NCBI RefSeq assembly: GCF_900099655.1
Contig: NZ_FNDC01000001.1
Coordinates: 310,001-374,000 of the forward strand
Origin: Planococcus glaciei
Lineage (GTDB): Bacteria; Bacillota; Bacilli; Bacillales_A; Planococcaceae
Length of the DNA: 64,000 nt
Direction: 5' to 3'
In this document: piece by piece, positions 16,112-25,704 of the stretch
Layout of the letters: each line of letters opens with the position of its first letter
How positions within the stretch are numbered: the first letter of the stretch is position 1
Translations under genes and position numbers: made by a program
The notes under the pieces: model-generated
What the model was told of the DNA's origin: nothing
Database searches by the model: none
The model's input: the letters and a program-made list of their open reading frames with translations, nothing else

Positions 16112-18328
16112 ATGGCTAAATATTTATATAAATTAGGGCAGTGGTCCATGAACCACGCGAAAGCGGTGATTGCAGCGGCACTCATCCTGCTGCTCGTGAT
16201 GGGTGGGCTTGTGCTCGGCTACGGGTTTGAATTTGATGAAGATTTGTCGATTCCCGGCACGTCTTCGCAGGATACGATCGAAATGATGAAAGAGGAATTC
16301 CCTGAAGTCGGCAATGCCGGCGGCCAAATCCTGCTTGTCCACAAGGCGCCTGAAGGAAAAACCTTGATGGACCCGGACGTTGCGGAGAAACTGAACGAAG
16401 TTGTCCAGCGCGTCCAGGAAGACAAGGCAGTCGAAGCGGTCTATACGCCCGACATGCTGATGAACTACAACAAAGACCAGACCATCGCCTACTCAATGGT
16501 CATGTACGACACGGTCGCAGCGGAGGTTTCCGAGAAATCGATCGCCCATGTTAAAGAAGCGGCCCAAATCACGGAAGACGCCGGCATCCAGACGGAACTG
16601 TCGGGTGATGTGGAAGTGCATCCCTTTAAAATGGAAATGGCAACGGAAGTGCTTGGCGTACTGGCTGCCTTCCTGATCCTGTTTTTCACATTCGGTTCCC
16701 TGCTTGTCGCAGGCATGCCGATTATTACTGCCGGAGTCGGCCTCGGAATCGGGCTGCTCGGCGTCGTATTCGCGACGAACTTCACGTCCATTTCAACCGT
16801 CTGCCTGTCGCTTGCTGCGATGCTCGGGCTGGCGGTGGGCATCGACTATGCCTTGTTTATCCTGTCGCGTTTCCGCCAGGAATATGAAAAAGGCTATTCC
16901 ATCAAACAAGCTGTCGCGATTGCCAACGGCACTGCCGGAAGCGCCGTCGTGTTTGCCGGCTTGACCGTTGTTATCGCGCTGCTCGGTTTGTCTGTACCGC
17001 AAATTCCGTTCCTGTCGATGATGGGCTACACGGCTGCAGTCGGCGTATTTTTGGCCATCGTCATTGCGGTGACCGTCGTACCGGCTGTCATTTACCTGTT
17101 CGGCGATAAAATGGCCCCGCCTGCCGGGCGCAAGAAAACGGTCAGTGAACGGTTCACCGACCGCATCAAACTTTCCGGCAAGCTCATGAACGGCTGGGCG
17201 CGCCTCGTCGGGAAATTCCCGTTGGTGGTTGCTCTTGCCGGCATGGTCATTCTCGGCGTCATTTCCATCCCGTTTTTCCACATGGAACTCGGATTGCCGG
17301 ATGACGGCTTCTACGGCGAAGACACCGATGAACGCCAAGCCTACGATCTTCTGAAAGAAGCTTACGGCGAAGGCTACCACGCTTCCCTTGTCGTTGTCGC
17401 AAAAGCGGAAGAAGGCGGCGAAGTTCTGAGCCAGCTGGAAACGCTGCAAGCGGACATCACAGCGATGGACCACGTGGCCTATATCTCAAACGTCATCCCG
17501 AAAGAAACGGGCGACATGGCCGTCATCACCTTGAATCCGGTGACCGGCCCGAATGATGCCGAAACCAAAGAGCTCGTCAATGAACTCCGCGGCGCCGACT
17601 ACGAAGGCATGGATTTATTCGTCACCGGTTTGACCGCCGTCAATATCGACACTTCGGATAAACTGGCCGATGCACTGCCGGTATTTGCGGCGCTGATCAT
17701 CGGGCTGGCGTTCGTCCTCTTAGTCGTCGTATTCCGCTCCATCCTGGTGCCGCTGAAAGCGGTGCTCGGGTTCGTCCTGTCTCTTGGTGCGACTTTAGGA
17801 TTTGTCACATGGGTCATCCAGGACGGCAATTTCTATGAACTGTTCGGCTTCTCCACTTCTGGGCCTGTCCTGAACTTCCTTCCGATCATCGTGGTCGGCA
17901 TCCTGTTCGGCCTGGCGATGGACTACGAAATGTTCCTCGTCAGCCGGATGCGCGAAGAATTCACGCATTCCGGCGACGCCCGAAAAGCGGTGCTTGCCGG
18001 ACTCCGCGACAGCGGTGGTGTGGTGACCGCTGCCGGACTCATCATGATCGCCGTCTTTACCGGCTTCATGATGGCGCCGGACCCGATGGTGAAAGTCATG
18101 GGACTTGCGCTGGCATTCGGTGTGCTGTTTGATGCCTTCATCGTCCGCATGATGATTGTGCCGGCTGTTATGCTCTTGATGGGCAAAGCCGCCTGGTACA
18201 TGCCGAAATGGCTTGACCGAATCGTGCCGAACATCGATGTGGAAGGCGAAACCATCATGAACGACATGGAAGCGCCGGAACGCCTCAAAGGCAAAGCCGC
18301 TCCAAATACCAAAACTGTGCAACAGTAA
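16112..18328 (+). CDS. MMPL-family RND transporter
   Basis: A membrane exporter of 738 residues from the ATG at 16112, behind GGAAGGGG; a TTG 24 bases earlier is poorly placed. It has two RND halves. Each has one membrane helix, an extracellular domain (about 40-180 and 400-530) and five further helices, giving about 12 in total. The family DY pair is visible in GLAVGIDYALFILSR and GLAMDYEMFLVSR. YdfJ-like Bacillus members export lipophilic or antimicrobial compounds using the proton gradient. No adjacent regulator identifies the substrate. Confidence 0.88.
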   Translation: MAKYLYKLGQWSMNHAKAVIAAALILLLVMGGLVLGYGFEFDEDLSIPGTSSQDTIEMMKEEFPEVGNAGGQILLVHKAPEGKTLMDPDVAEKLNEVVQRVQEDKAVEAVYTPDMLMNYNKDQTIAYSMVMYDTVAAEVSEKSIAHVKEAAQITEDAGIQTELSGDVEVHPFKMEMATEVLGVLAAFLILFFTFGSLLVAGMPIITAGVGLGIGLLGVVFATNFTSISTVCLSLAAMLGLAVGIDYALFILSRFRQEYEKGYSIKQAVAIANGTAGSAVVFAGLTVVIALLGLSVPQIPFLSMMGYTAAVGVFLAIVIAVTVVPAVIYLFGDKMAPPAGRKKTVSERFTDRIKLSGKLMNGWARLVGKFPLVVALAGMVILGVISIPFFHMELGLPDDGFYGEDTDERQAYDLLKEAYGEGYHASLVVVAKAEEGGEVLSQLETLQADITAMDHVAYISNVIPKETGDMAVITLNPVTGPNDAETKELVNELRGADYEGMDLFVTGLTAVNIDTSDKLADALPVFAALIIGLAFVLLVVVFRSILVPLKAVLGFVLSLGATLGFVTWVIQDGNFYELFGFSTSGPVLNFLPIIVVGILFGLAMDYEMFLVSRMREEFTHSGDARKAVLAGLRDSGGVVTAAGLIMIAVFTGFMMAPDPMVKVMGLALAFGVLFDAFIVRMMIVPAVMLLMGKAAWYMPKWLDRIVPNIDVEGETIMNDMEAPERLKGKAAPNTKTVQQ

Positions 18329-18345
18329 AATTCTATAACCAATAG

Positions 18346-18379
18346 AAAACAGCCGCCTTTTTACAGGGCGGCTGTTTTT
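18346..18379. terminator. Bidirectional terminator
   Basis: Stem AAAACAGCCGCC/GGCGGCTGTTTT between convergent genes. Confidence 0.85.
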
Positions 18380-18387
18380 CTGTTCCG

Positions 18388-19602
18388 TTATTCAATTTCG
18401 CTGTAGCTGCAGACGACATGGGCAACCGCTTTGGCGGCCACCAGCAATGCGTCTTCATCGATGTCGAATTTCGGGTGGTGATTGTGGTAGATTTCGTCTC
18501 TTCCTTTCGGCATGCAGCCGATATAGAAGAAAATGCCCGGCGTTTTTTCCAGGTAATACGAAAAGTCCTCGGATCCGGAGAAGACCGGAAACTCCGTGAC
18601 TTCTTGGATCGCCGGGTCATCTGCATTTTGCAGGATGGATACTACGTTTGCAGTGACTTCCGCATCGTTGCAAAGCGGCGGATAGTCCGGTGTATAGGTC
18701 AGGCTGCATTCAACGCCGAACTCCAGCTCAATCCCTCTCGTGATGCGCTCTATTTCCCGGGCAATAATTTCCTGCGTCTTGTCGTTCATGTAGCGCACGT
18801 CGCCTTCAATTTCGATGCTGTCCTTGATGATATTGAAGGACCCTTTCGCGTCGAACGAACCGATGGTGACAACGCCCATTTCGAAAGGGTTCAAGCGGCG
18901 GCTGACAACGGTCTGGATGGCCGTGATAAAATGAGCGCCTGCGACGATCGGATCGTTCGCCTGGTGCGGCGTCGAACCGTGGCCACCTTTTCCTTGGATG
19001 CGCAATTTGAAATACGTGCGCCCCGCCATGGCATAGCCGCTGCGGTAGCCGACCGTGCCGGCTGGGTGGCTTGGAAACAGATGCGTGCCGAAGACATAGT
19101 CGAGGTCATCCAGTATGCCGGATTCGACAATGCTTTTCGCTCCGCCCGGCGGCGTTTCTTCCGCGTGCTGGTGGATGATTTTGACGGTTCCGGACAATTC
19201 CTCTTTCATCCCGATCAGGCAGTCGGCGAGAACCAGCAGGTAAGCGGTATGGCCGTCGTGGCCGCAGGCATGCATGACGCCTTCGTTCTGCGACTTGAAA
19301 GGCACGTCTGCTTCCTCAAAGATCGGCAGCGCATCGAAGTCCGCCCGCAGCCCGATTGTTTTGCCGGGCTTTCCGCCTTGAATGGTGACAATGACGCCGT
19401 AGCCGTTTCCAACATGCGTCTGTACGTCGACGTCTTTTCCTTTGTAGAAATCCGCGATGAACGCGGCGGTTTTCTCTTCCTGGAACGACAGCTCCGGATG
19501 CTGATGCAGATGGCGGCGGATCTCGATCATTTCATCTTTTCGGCTTTCGAGCATGTCGAGCAGCCGCTGTTTCACAGAGTTTGTCTTCATTTCCTGTGTC
19601 AC
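18388..19602 (-). CDS. M20 family amidohydrolase
   Basis: M20D (IAA-amino-acid hydrolase/carboxypeptidase-like) metallohydrolase of about 404 residues. Metal-binding motifs are MHACGHDGHTAYLL near residue 110, the catalytic HAEETPPGG near 145, GTHLFPSHPAG near 170 and GSEDFSYYLE near 365. A dimerisation lid lies in the middle third. It cleaves N-acyl amino acids or related amides in the cytoplasm. The GTG at 19602 sits six bases after GGAGAGG; an ATG at 19590 is the alternative. Confidence 0.87.
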   Translation of the reverse strand: MTQEMKTNSVKQRLLDMLESRKDEMIEIRRHLHQHPELSFQEEKTAAFIADFYKGKDVDVQTHVGNGYGVIVTIQGGKPGKTIGLRADFDALPIFEEADVPFKSQNEGVMHACGHDGHTAYLLVLADCLIGMKEELSGTVKIIHQHAEETPPGGAKSIVESGILDDLDYVFGTHLFPSHPAGTVGYRSGYAMAGRTYFKLRIQGKGGHGSTPHQANDPIVAGAHFITAIQTVVSRRLNPFEMGVVTIGSFDAKGSFNIIKDSIEIEGDVRYMNDKTQEIIAREIERITRGIELEFGVECSLTYTPDYPPLCNDAEVTANVVSILQNADDPAIQEVTEFPVFSGSEDFSYYLEKTPGIFFYIGCMPKGRDEIYHNHHPKFDIDEDALLVAAKAVAHVVCSYSEIE

Positions 19603-19684
19603 TTGCTTCCTCTCCTTTTGTCCGTATGTATTTTTTAGTCCTTCTACCATTAACCTTACAATGGCCGATGTAAAATTGCACAGA

Positions 19685-19726
19685 AAAAGAGGGCTCTCCC
19701 GAATAAATTCTAAGAAGCCCTCTTTT
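19685..19726 (-). terminator. Intrinsic terminator
   Basis: Stem AAAAGAGGGCT/AGCCCTCTTTT located past the stop of the DUF4357 gene on the minus strand. Confidence 0.75.
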
Positions 19727-19785
19727 CATTTATTTTTATAATCTTTTCACAACCATCCCTAGACCGGATCCGATCCGTCCAGCAG

Positions 19786-20226
19786 TTAAGTGCCCGGCTT
19801 TTCTTTCCAGTCATGCGCACCTCTCACCCAGCCGCCGATTGCGGCCCCCATGGCCGCCTGCGGCGAATCGAATTCGATGTCTTCCATCACCAGCAGCTGA
19901 TTTTGAAACGGAATGAGCCGCTTTTCGAGCACCAGTTTCTCCCGGGACCGGACGTATTTCTTCGGGCATTTCGGTGAAGTCGTGGCAGCGAATTTCGATC
20001 CCTGTTTAACGACGAAGCACTGCCCTTTGCAGTAGCCGACGGCGTCCGCCCCGCGCTTTGACTGGATATACAGCAGTTCCGGTTCCTGCTCCGGTTCCCT
20101 GAACATCCCCGCTTCAAATGGGGACACCGCCCGTTCTTCGCCGCTTGCCGGGTCCAGTTGGAGAAATTGGTACAATTCTCCGTGGGTGTTGTGAATGATT
20201 TTTCTCAGGTAAACCTCTTTGGCCAT
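19786..20226 (-). CDS. DUF4357-domain protein
   Basis: A 146-residue cytoplasmic protein. The C-terminal half matches the DUF4357 pattern: GSKFAATTSPKCPKKYVRSR, then FDSPQAAMGAAIGGWVRGA and DWK at the end. In other bacteria this domain occurs alone or fused to nuclease or modification proteins. No function can be assigned here. The start is firm, with AAGGAGAGGATCGCC before the ATG. Confidence 0.7.
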   Translation of the reverse strand: MAKEVYLRKIIHNTHGELYQFLQLDPASGEERAVSPFEAGMFREPEQEPELLYIQSKRGADAVGYCKGQCFVVKQGSKFAATTSPKCPKKYVRSREKLVLEKRLIPFQNQLLVMEDIEFDSPQAAMGAAIGGWVRGAHDWKEKPGT

Positions 20227-20321
20227 GGCGATCCTCTCCTTATACAGACAATCCTCTTTAACTGTATATAGAGAACCGGCCCGTAAAAGGAGACAACTCT
20301 TTCAAGCCCATTATGTATGTG

Positions 20322-20648
20322 TCATCCGCGCGGTGCCCAAAGCATAACTGATACCCCGACCAGGCAAATGCCTGCGCCGACCCAGTCGTACAAATCAGGT
20401 GTTTTCCGGTCGACTCCCCATCCCCATAAAACGGAAAGGATGATGAACACGCCGCCGTAAGCTGCATAGACCCGCCCGAATGACGAGAACGACTGCAACG
20501 TCGCAATCACTCCGTACATGGCGAGTGCGATTCCGCCGAAAATCCCCCAAAACAAAGGCCTTCCTTCCCGGAGCCACAGCCATATCAAATAACCGCCGCC
20601 GATTTCGGCCAATCCGGCGAGGATGAATAAGAAAACAGTATACACCAT
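20322..20648 (-). CDS. ynfA: YnfA/UPF0060 family small membrane protein
   Basis: A 108-residue protein with four predicted membrane helices. It shows the family pattern [55 protein letters not shown] and [19 protein letters not shown]. YnfA proteins resemble small multidrug resistance transporters. A drug efflux role is proposed for the family but is not shown here. The ribosome binding site is GAAAGGAGG. Confidence 0.9.
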   Translation of the reverse strand: MVYTVFLFILAGLAEIGGGYLIWLWLREGRPLFWGIFGGIALAMYGVIATLQSFSSFGRVYAAYGGVFIILSVLWGWGVDRKTPDLYDWVGAGICLVGVSVMLWAPRG

Positions 20649-20847
20649 GGTTCTTGCTCCTCCTTTCTGTTGGCAAACTGCCTTCAGTCAATCGTAGCAA
20701 TTAACGCCAAAGAATTCGAATGATTTTTCGGCCGCCCTTTTAATGAAGCGAATTATGCTATGATTAAATTGTAAGTATTTGTATGAAAATCCAATAAATA
20801 TTCGTTTCAAGCTATACACTAAAAACAGTTATGAAAGAGGTGCCTTT

Positions 20848-21003
20848 TTGATAAACACAAATTTGTTAATGTATATTGCAATAGGAGTCCTATTGGGTTT
20901 ATTCCACGATTCCATTTGGGCCGGAGTCGGAGCAATGGTTTTGATTTACATTGCCGTCCGGCTGGATGAACTCGTCAAACTGATGAAAACCGGCAGGCAG
21001 TAA
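20848..21003 (+). CDS. Small membrane protein, unknown function
   Basis: A 51-residue protein starting at a TTG (20848) behind AAAGAGGTG. It has two closely spaced hydrophobic stretches (NLLMYIAIGVLLGLF and SIWAGVGAMVLIYIAV) and a basic tail. An upstream in-frame ATG lacks a ribosome binding site. It is followed by its own terminator, which supports a real gene. Family not recognised. Confidence 0.6.
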   Translation: MINTNLLMYIAIGVLLGLFHDSIWAGVGAMVLIYIAVRLDELVKLMKTGRQ

Positions 21004-21018
21004 ACGGCCCTTACACAA

Positions 21019-21054
21019 AAAAGCCGGCGGATCTGAAATGGATCCGCGGGCTTT
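21019..21054. terminator. Intrinsic terminator
   Basis: Imperfect stem AAGCCGGCGGATC/GATCCGCGGGCTT with a T-rich tail, between convergent genes. Confidence 0.75.
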
Positions 21055-21075
21055 CGTTTTTTATGGACTGCGCCG

Positions 21076-21834
21076 TTACGCCGCCTTTTCTTTATTTTTC
21101 TTCACACTGATTAATGCGCCGACTGCGACGATTCCAAGCAGGACGCCCCAGAAAATGAGCTTCCATTCTGTCGAATGGGCAAAGTCATACGGCAGAATCC
21201 CGAGCTTTTCGTGACCTAAGGTGAGGACGGTCAGCTTGACGCCCACCCAACCGACAATGACAAAAGCGGTGGTTTCCAGTTGCGGGTAGTTTGCCAGGAG
21301 CTTGACGAATTTGTGGGCGGCAAAACGCATGATGATGATGCCGACCAATCCGCCGGCAAGCATGACAGCGAACTGGCCGCCGTTGATCCCACCGATTTCA
21401 AAATCGCCCAAATGCGGCAACGTAATCGCCAGCGCGACTGCTGCCAGCATCGAATCGATCGCAAAGGCGATATCCGCCAGCTCGACTTTCAATACCGTCA
21501 TCCAGAAGCCGGACCCTTTTGTCGATTCCGGCTCGAGGGAATGCTCTTTCCCTTTCCGCTGATCGTAAATGTGCTTGAATGCGATAAACAATAGATACGC
21601 GGCTCCGAGCGCCTGGATCTGCCATACATCCACCAACAAGGTAATCATGAACAGCGCTGCAAAGCGGAACACAAATGCCCCCATCAACCCGTAAAACAAC
21701 GCCCTTTTTTGCTGCTCTTTCGGCAAGTGCTTCACCATAACTGCCATAACTACCGCATTATCGGCAGCGAGCAAGCCTTCCAATGCGACCAGGACCAGCA
21801 ACACCCATAAATACTCCAATAAAATTGCTTCCAT
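21076..21834 (-). CDS. TerC-family membrane protein, probable Mn2+ exporter
   Basis: A 252-residue integral membrane protein with about seven helices. Acidic metal-site motifs are LEGLLAADNAVVMAVM (helix 1) and VELADIAFAIDSMLAA (helix 4). The family (YkoY, YceF, Alx) exports manganese or metallates secreted enzymes. A yybP-ykoY riboswitch directly upstream in the same direction makes manganese the likely signal and substrate. The ribosome binding site is AAAGGAGG. Confidence 0.88.
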   Translation of the reverse strand: MEAILLEYLWVLLVLVALEGLLAADNAVVMAVMVKHLPKEQQKRALFYGLMGAFVFRFAALFMITLLVDVWQIQALGAAYLLFIAFKHIYDQRKGKEHSLEPESTKGSGFWMTVLKVELADIAFAIDSMLAAVALAITLPHLGDFEIGGINGGQFAVMLAGGLVGIIIMRFAAHKFVKLLANYPQLETTAFVIVGWVGVKLTVLTLGHEKLGILPYDFAHSTEWKLIFWGVLLGIVAVGALISVKKNKEKAA

Positions 21835-21861
21835 CTCTTATCCTCCTTTAATTTTGCCAAC

Positions 21862-21999
21862 AAAAAAGACCCCTGCCTAATAAAAGGCAAAGGTCTCGCT
21901 AAGCAAAATTATCTGCTATCACAGCCGATGGCTACGAACCATGTAATGACGACTGTGAAATAGGTTTCCCTACAGCTACTCCCCTTCGACATAAAGTCA
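21862..21999 (-). ncRNA. yybP-ykoY manganese riboswitch with terminator
   Basis: Read on the minus strand, the leader carries the diagnostic GGGGAGTAGC near the 5' end, internal paired arms, and GCGAGACCTTTGCC near the 3' end. Both conserved loops of the Mn2+ aptamer are therefore present. The last segment can instead pair in AGACCTTTGCC/GGCAGGGGTCT followed by TTTTTTG (21862-21896), a regulated terminator. Manganese binding would free the downstream TerC gene. Confidence 0.9.
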
Positions 22000-22127
22000 A
22001 AAGTCTATTGAGTTGTTACTAATATTATAACCTAGACAAGTAGTCTCTGAACTCTTGAATTTGTCGAAATTATGGCGCATCTTCGTTCTGTGCTGTCTTC
22101 TTTAAAATCAGGGTTTCCTTCTTAGAT

Positions 22128-23495
22128 TCAGTTAATTCCGTACTGGCTGATTTTCTTGTATAAGCTGACGCGGGAAATTCCAAGCAGCTTTGCAGCCGCA
22201 CTTTTGTTTCCATAAGTTTCAAGCAATGCTTGTGCAATGCGCTCTTTTTCCAATTGATTTTTCTCTTGTGCCAATCCACCTTGCTTTGTCTCTTCTGAAA
22301 TTCGAGGCATGATATATCGGAGATCTTCCGGCTTGATGGAGGGGCCATCAATAAGGATGACCATTCGTTCTACCACATTCCGCAACTCACGGATATTCCC
22401 CGGCCAATCATAGTTCACGCAAAGCTCAATGGCCTTTTCTGAAATGACAGGTGGCTCTTTATGGTGATTAAAGGTAAATTCATGGAGAAAGTTTTCCATC
22501 AGCACCGGAATGTCTTCTACTCTTTCGCGCAGCGGCGGAATTTTCAGCGTAACGACGTTCAAACGATAATATAAATCTTCCCGGAACTGTCCCTTTCTGA
22601 CCATTTCTTCTAAATCGCTGTTAGTTGCAGCAACAATCCGGATATCCACTTTAATCGGCGAATGGCTGCCGATTCGGGATACTTCACGTTCCTGAAGGAC
22701 ACGCAGCAGTTTAACCTGCATATCCAGCGGCAACATGCCCACCTCATCCAGAAATAGCGTCCCGCCGTTTGCCTTCTCCACTTTCCCTGCCTTGCCGTTC
22801 TTATCTGCTCCGGTAAACGAACCTTTCTCATAACCGAAAAATTCGCTCTCGAACAGCGCTTCCGGGATCGCTCCGCAATTGATTGGAATGAATGCTTCAT
22901 TGCTCCGGGCACTGGCTTCATGGATGCCTTGGGCAAACAGCTCTTTTCCGACCCCGCTTTCTCCTTGAATTAAAACTGTAGCATTGGTCTTCGCCACTTT
23001 TAGCGTCAGATTCTTAATGGTCTGCAAAGCCGGACTTTGTCCTTTGATGTTTGACAGCGGTCCATTCTGTGCTTTTAGATTATATTGCTGCTTAACTTTT
23101 TGAAGTTCCGTTGTCGTCAGGGACAGTTTTTCATTGAGCTGCACAATATTAGAAATGTCTTGGTCAATGGCTACCGCTCCTACCAGTGCGCCTGACGCAT
23201 TGAATATCGGCGATGAGCTGATTCGGACATGTTTGTCTGGACGCGGCTGATGATATACATTGAACACCGGCTCACGGGTTTTTAAAATCTCAAGTAATTT
23301 CAAGTCCTCTTTCTCAAAGAATTTGTTTATCTTTTCCCCAACAATTTTTTCTTTTGAAATACCATACAGGCTTTCCGCTTTATCGTTCCAATATTGTACT
23401 TCTCCCTCTTCATTCACGATGGAAATTGCTTCCGATGTTGTTTCAAGCAAAGCCTCTAAATAATATTGGCCATTCTTTTCTGCCTCGCTTTTCAT
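22128..23495 (-). CDS. Sigma-54-dependent activator (PAS-AAA+-Fis)
   Basis: An enhancer-binding protein of 455 residues from the ATG at 23495, behind AGCAGGTGG. A PAS sensor domain spans about 14-118. The AAA+ domain follows with Walker A GESGVGKE (178-185), loop GSFTGA (225-230, a close variant of GAFTGA that contacts sigma-54) and Walker B GGTLFLDE (244-251). A Fis-type helix-turn-helix closes the protein (NKSAAAKLLGISRVSLYKK). It is transcribed divergently from a -24/-12 promoter and a proline-racemase operon, so it almost certainly activates that operon. The PAS domain may sense the substrate or a metabolite. Confidence 0.93.
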   Translation of the reverse strand: MKSEAEKNGQYYLEALLETTSEAISIVNEEGEVQYWNDKAESLYGISKEKIVGEKINKFFEKEDLKLLEILKTREPVFNVYHQPRPDKHVRISSSPIFNASGALVGAVAIDQDISNIVQLNEKLSLTTTELQKVKQQYNLKAQNGPLSNIKGQSPALQTIKNLTLKVAKTNATVLIQGESGVGKELFAQGIHEASARSNEAFIPINCGAIPEALFESEFFGYEKGSFTGADKNGKAGKVEKANGGTLFLDEVGMLPLDMQVKLLRVLQEREVSRIGSHSPIKVDIRIVAATNSDLEEMVRKGQFREDLYYRLNVVTLKIPPLRERVEDIPVLMENFLHEFTFNHHKEPPVISEKAIELCVNYDWPGNIRELRNVVERMVILIDGPSIKPEDLRYIMPRISEETKQGGLAQEKNQLEKERIAQALLETYGNKSAAAKLLGISRVSLYKKISQYGIN

Positions 23496-23537
23496 GTTTG
23501 CCACCTGCTCTCTTGTAGACCTTCTGTTAATTAACAC

Positions 23538-23568
23538 TTTACACTCTTGTAAACACTCTGTACACATT
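23538..23568. promoter_or_regulatory. Probable upstream activator sites
   Basis: A perfect inverted repeat TTTACACTCTTGTAAA (23538-23553) overlaps a second imperfect one (TGTAAACACTCTGTACA). This creates phased copies of a TGTA/TACA half-site 50-80 bases upstream of the -24 element, the usual place for an enhancer. Binding by the adjacent activator is inferred. Confidence 0.65.
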
Positions 23569-23617
23569 TGAGAAACAGAAAATTCTTTTAATGTTTATTC
23601 CAAAGGGTTTTTGAAAG

Positions 23618-23634
23618 TTGGCACGCTTCTTGCA
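23618..23634 (+). promoter_or_regulatory. Sigma-54 (-24/-12) promoter
   Basis: TTGGCACG-CTTC-TTGCA fits the sigma-54 consensus TGGCACG-N4-TTGC exactly, with correct spacing. It stands 48 bases before the proline racemase start. Confidence 0.93.
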
Positions 23635-23681
23635 TATTACTAGTTATGTAAGCGAATTCATTATTCGGAGGAGGCACCCAA

Positions 23682-24665
23682 ATGATTGTTTCTGAGCAAC
23701 TAATCCAAACAATAGATGCCCATACGATGGGAGAAGCTGCCCGCATCGTTATAGATGGGATCCCTGAAATCCAGGGTGATACTATGATGCAAAAAAAGCA
23801 GTACATGCAAACCCACCTTGATTCCATTCGAAAACTATTGATGCATGAACCGCGAGGGCACCTCAATATGTTCGGCGCCATTTTGACAAAGCCTTGCAAT
23901 CCGGAATGTGACCTTGGGGTTCTATTCATGGATTCCGGCGGTTACTTGAATATGTGCGGGCACGGGACGATTGCTTCTGTAACGGTTGCAATCGACCATG
24001 GGCTCATCGAGAAGAAAGACCGCTTGCTTCTCGACACGGCTTCAGGCATCGTCACTTGCTTTGTCAGTTACGAAAACGAGCGTGTGAAAGAAGTATCGTT
24101 CGTCAATGTCCCGTCTTTCTTGTTCCTAAAGAACGTATCTGTTGATGTGGCTGAGGTTGGCCCAGTTCAAATGGACATTGCATTCGGCGGCAGTTTCTTT
24201 TCCATAGTGGATGCCGCACAGTTCGGACTGGAACTGTCAATCGATGAGCAGGATCAAATTACGCGCCTTGGCATTGCAATCCGCAAAGCAGCAAATGAAC
24301 AATTAACCATCGCCCATCCCGAAATTCCGGACATCTCCACTGTCGACCTGGTCGAATTCAGTTTGAAACGCGGCGATCACCATTATAAAAACACCGTAGT
24401 CTTTGGTGACGGCCAGTTGGACCGTTCCCCCTGCGGCACAGGCACTTGCGCGAAACTCGCTACATTGCCCCTTGCAAAAAACGAAGAAATCATCCAGGAA
24501 AGCATCATCGGTTCGAAATTTAAAGGAGCCATAATAGCAGATGCCCAAGTTGGCGACTACAAAGCAATCATCCCGAAAATCACCGGTTCTGCTTGGGTTA
24601 CAGGAATGCACCAATTTTCATTGGACGTAACCGACCCATTTGCAGAAGGTTTTCTATTAAAATAG
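23682..24665 (+). CDS. Proline racemase / 4-hydroxyproline epimerase family
   Basis: A 327-residue enzyme of the proline racemase superfamily. Both catalytic cysteines are present: MCGHG (Cys92) and DRSPCGTGTCA (Cys251). This supports racemisation or epimerisation rather than dehydration, which needs a Ser or Thr at one site. Substrate candidates are L/D-proline, or trans-4-hydroxy-L-proline going to the cis-D form. The next gene is proline dehydrogenase, and no D-hydroxyproline oxidase or deaminase is nearby. This makes D-proline to L-proline conversion the simplest reading. It is first in a sigma-54 operon. The ribosome binding site is GGAGGAGG. Confidence 0.88.
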   Translation: MIVSEQLIQTIDAHTMGEAARIVIDGIPEIQGDTMMQKKQYMQTHLDSIRKLLMHEPRGHLNMFGAILTKPCNPECDLGVLFMDSGGYLNMCGHGTIASVTVAIDHGLIEKKDRLLLDTASGIVTCFVSYENERVKEVSFVNVPSFLFLKNVSVDVAEVGPVQMDIAFGGSFFSIVDAAQFGLELSIDEQDQITRLGIAIRKAANEQLTIAHPEIPDISTVDLVEFSLKRGDHHYKNTVVFGDGQLDRSPCGTGTCAKLATLPLAKNEEIIQESIIGSKFKGAIIADAQVGDYKAIIPKITGSAWVTGMHQFSLDVTDPFAEGFLLK

Positions 24666-24681
24666 ACGGAGGCGAATAAAA

Positions 24682-25665
24682 ATGAACGCAACAAAAGATT
24701 TTTTTATGATGTTGTCACAGAATAAAGCATTAAATGGAGCGGCAAAGCGCTGGGGCTTAAAACTTGGAGCGCAATCTGTCGTTGCCGGCACTACGATTGA
24801 AGAAATGGTGGAAAGCATCCGCAAATTAAATGCGGAAGGCATTTCTGCTACGATAGACAATCTTGGGGAGTTTGTTTTCGAAAAAGAAGAAGCTCTCCAG
24901 GCGAAACAACAGATTCTAGAAGTGATTGACGCTATTCACCAGCACCAGCTGGATGCCCATATTTCCTTAAAGCCGACCCAACTCGGCCTCGATATCGATT
25001 ACAAGTTCTGCTTGGAAAATTTGCGAGATATTGTCGCCAAGGCACATGATTACACTATTTTTGTCAATTTCGATATGGAAGACCATTCACATCTACAGCC
25101 TTCATTCGATATTCTCGAAGAATTGCACCAGGATTACGACAATATCGGCACCGTCATCCAAGCCTATTTCTTCCGCGCGGAAGAAGACCTTGAAAAATAC
25201 AAGAATTATCGTCTCCGCATCGTCAAAGGCGCCTATAAAGAACCAGCCGAACTCGCCTATCAGGAAAAAGCGGAAATTGACGCCAATTACATCCAATTAA
25301 TCGAATACCACCTGCTTCACGGAAAGTTCACATCAATTGCAACACATGACCACCATGTCATCAATCATGTACTGCAGTTTGTAAAAGAACATAATATCCC
25401 GAACAGCCAGTTTGAATTCCAGATGCTGTATGGGTTCCGCAAAGATCTTCAATTGGAGCTGGCCAAAAAAGGTTATAATTTCTGTACGTACGTTCCGTTC
25501 GGCAACGACTGGTATGGCTATTTTATGCGCCGCTTGGCCGAACGCCCACAGAATTTAAATCTGGTCGTCCGTCAAACCTTCAACAAAAAAACAAATGCAA
25601 TGATCGGCATGGGAATGGGCATGTTCTTGCTTGGCCGTTTAAGCAAAGGATCAGCAAAAGGCTAA
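24682..25665 (+). CDS. Proline dehydrogenase
   Basis: A monofunctional FAD-dependent PRODH of 327 residues that oxidises L-proline to pyrroline-5-carboxylate, usually at the membrane face. Family blocks are HISLKPTQLGLDID, FVNFDMEDHSH, RIVKGAYKEPAEL, FTSIATHDHHVINH, FEFQMLYGFRKDLQ and YVPFGNDWYGYFMRRLAERP. It follows the racemase by 16 bases with GGAGG before the ATG. No pyrroline-5-carboxylate dehydrogenase lies in the window, so that step must be encoded elsewhere. Confidence 0.93.
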   Translation: MNATKDFFMMLSQNKALNGAAKRWGLKLGAQSVVAGTTIEEMVESIRKLNAEGISATIDNLGEFVFEKEEALQAKQQILEVIDAIHQHQLDAHISLKPTQLGLDIDYKFCLENLRDIVAKAHDYTIFVNFDMEDHSHLQPSFDILEELHQDYDNIGTVIQAYFFRAEEDLEKYKNYRLRIVKGAYKEPAELAYQEKAEIDANYIQLIEYHLLHGKFTSIATHDHHVINHVLQFVKEHNIPNSQFEFQMLYGFRKDLQLELAKKGYNFCTYVPFGNDWYGYFMRRLAERPQNLNLVVRQTFNKKTNAMIGMGMGMFLLGRLSKGSAKG

Positions 25666-25704
25666 TATACGCTCCATATTACACATTCAAGGGGGAAGCT
25701 TAAG

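Noticed and set aside
18418-19638. 406-codon plus-strand frame opposite the M20 amidohydrolase
   Set aside because: Long shadow frame typical of GC-rich coding DNA; no recognisable domain or start signal.
23682-24665. Hydroxyproline dehydratase assignment
   Set aside because: The two catalytic positions are both Cys; the dehydratase branch has Ser or Thr at one of them.
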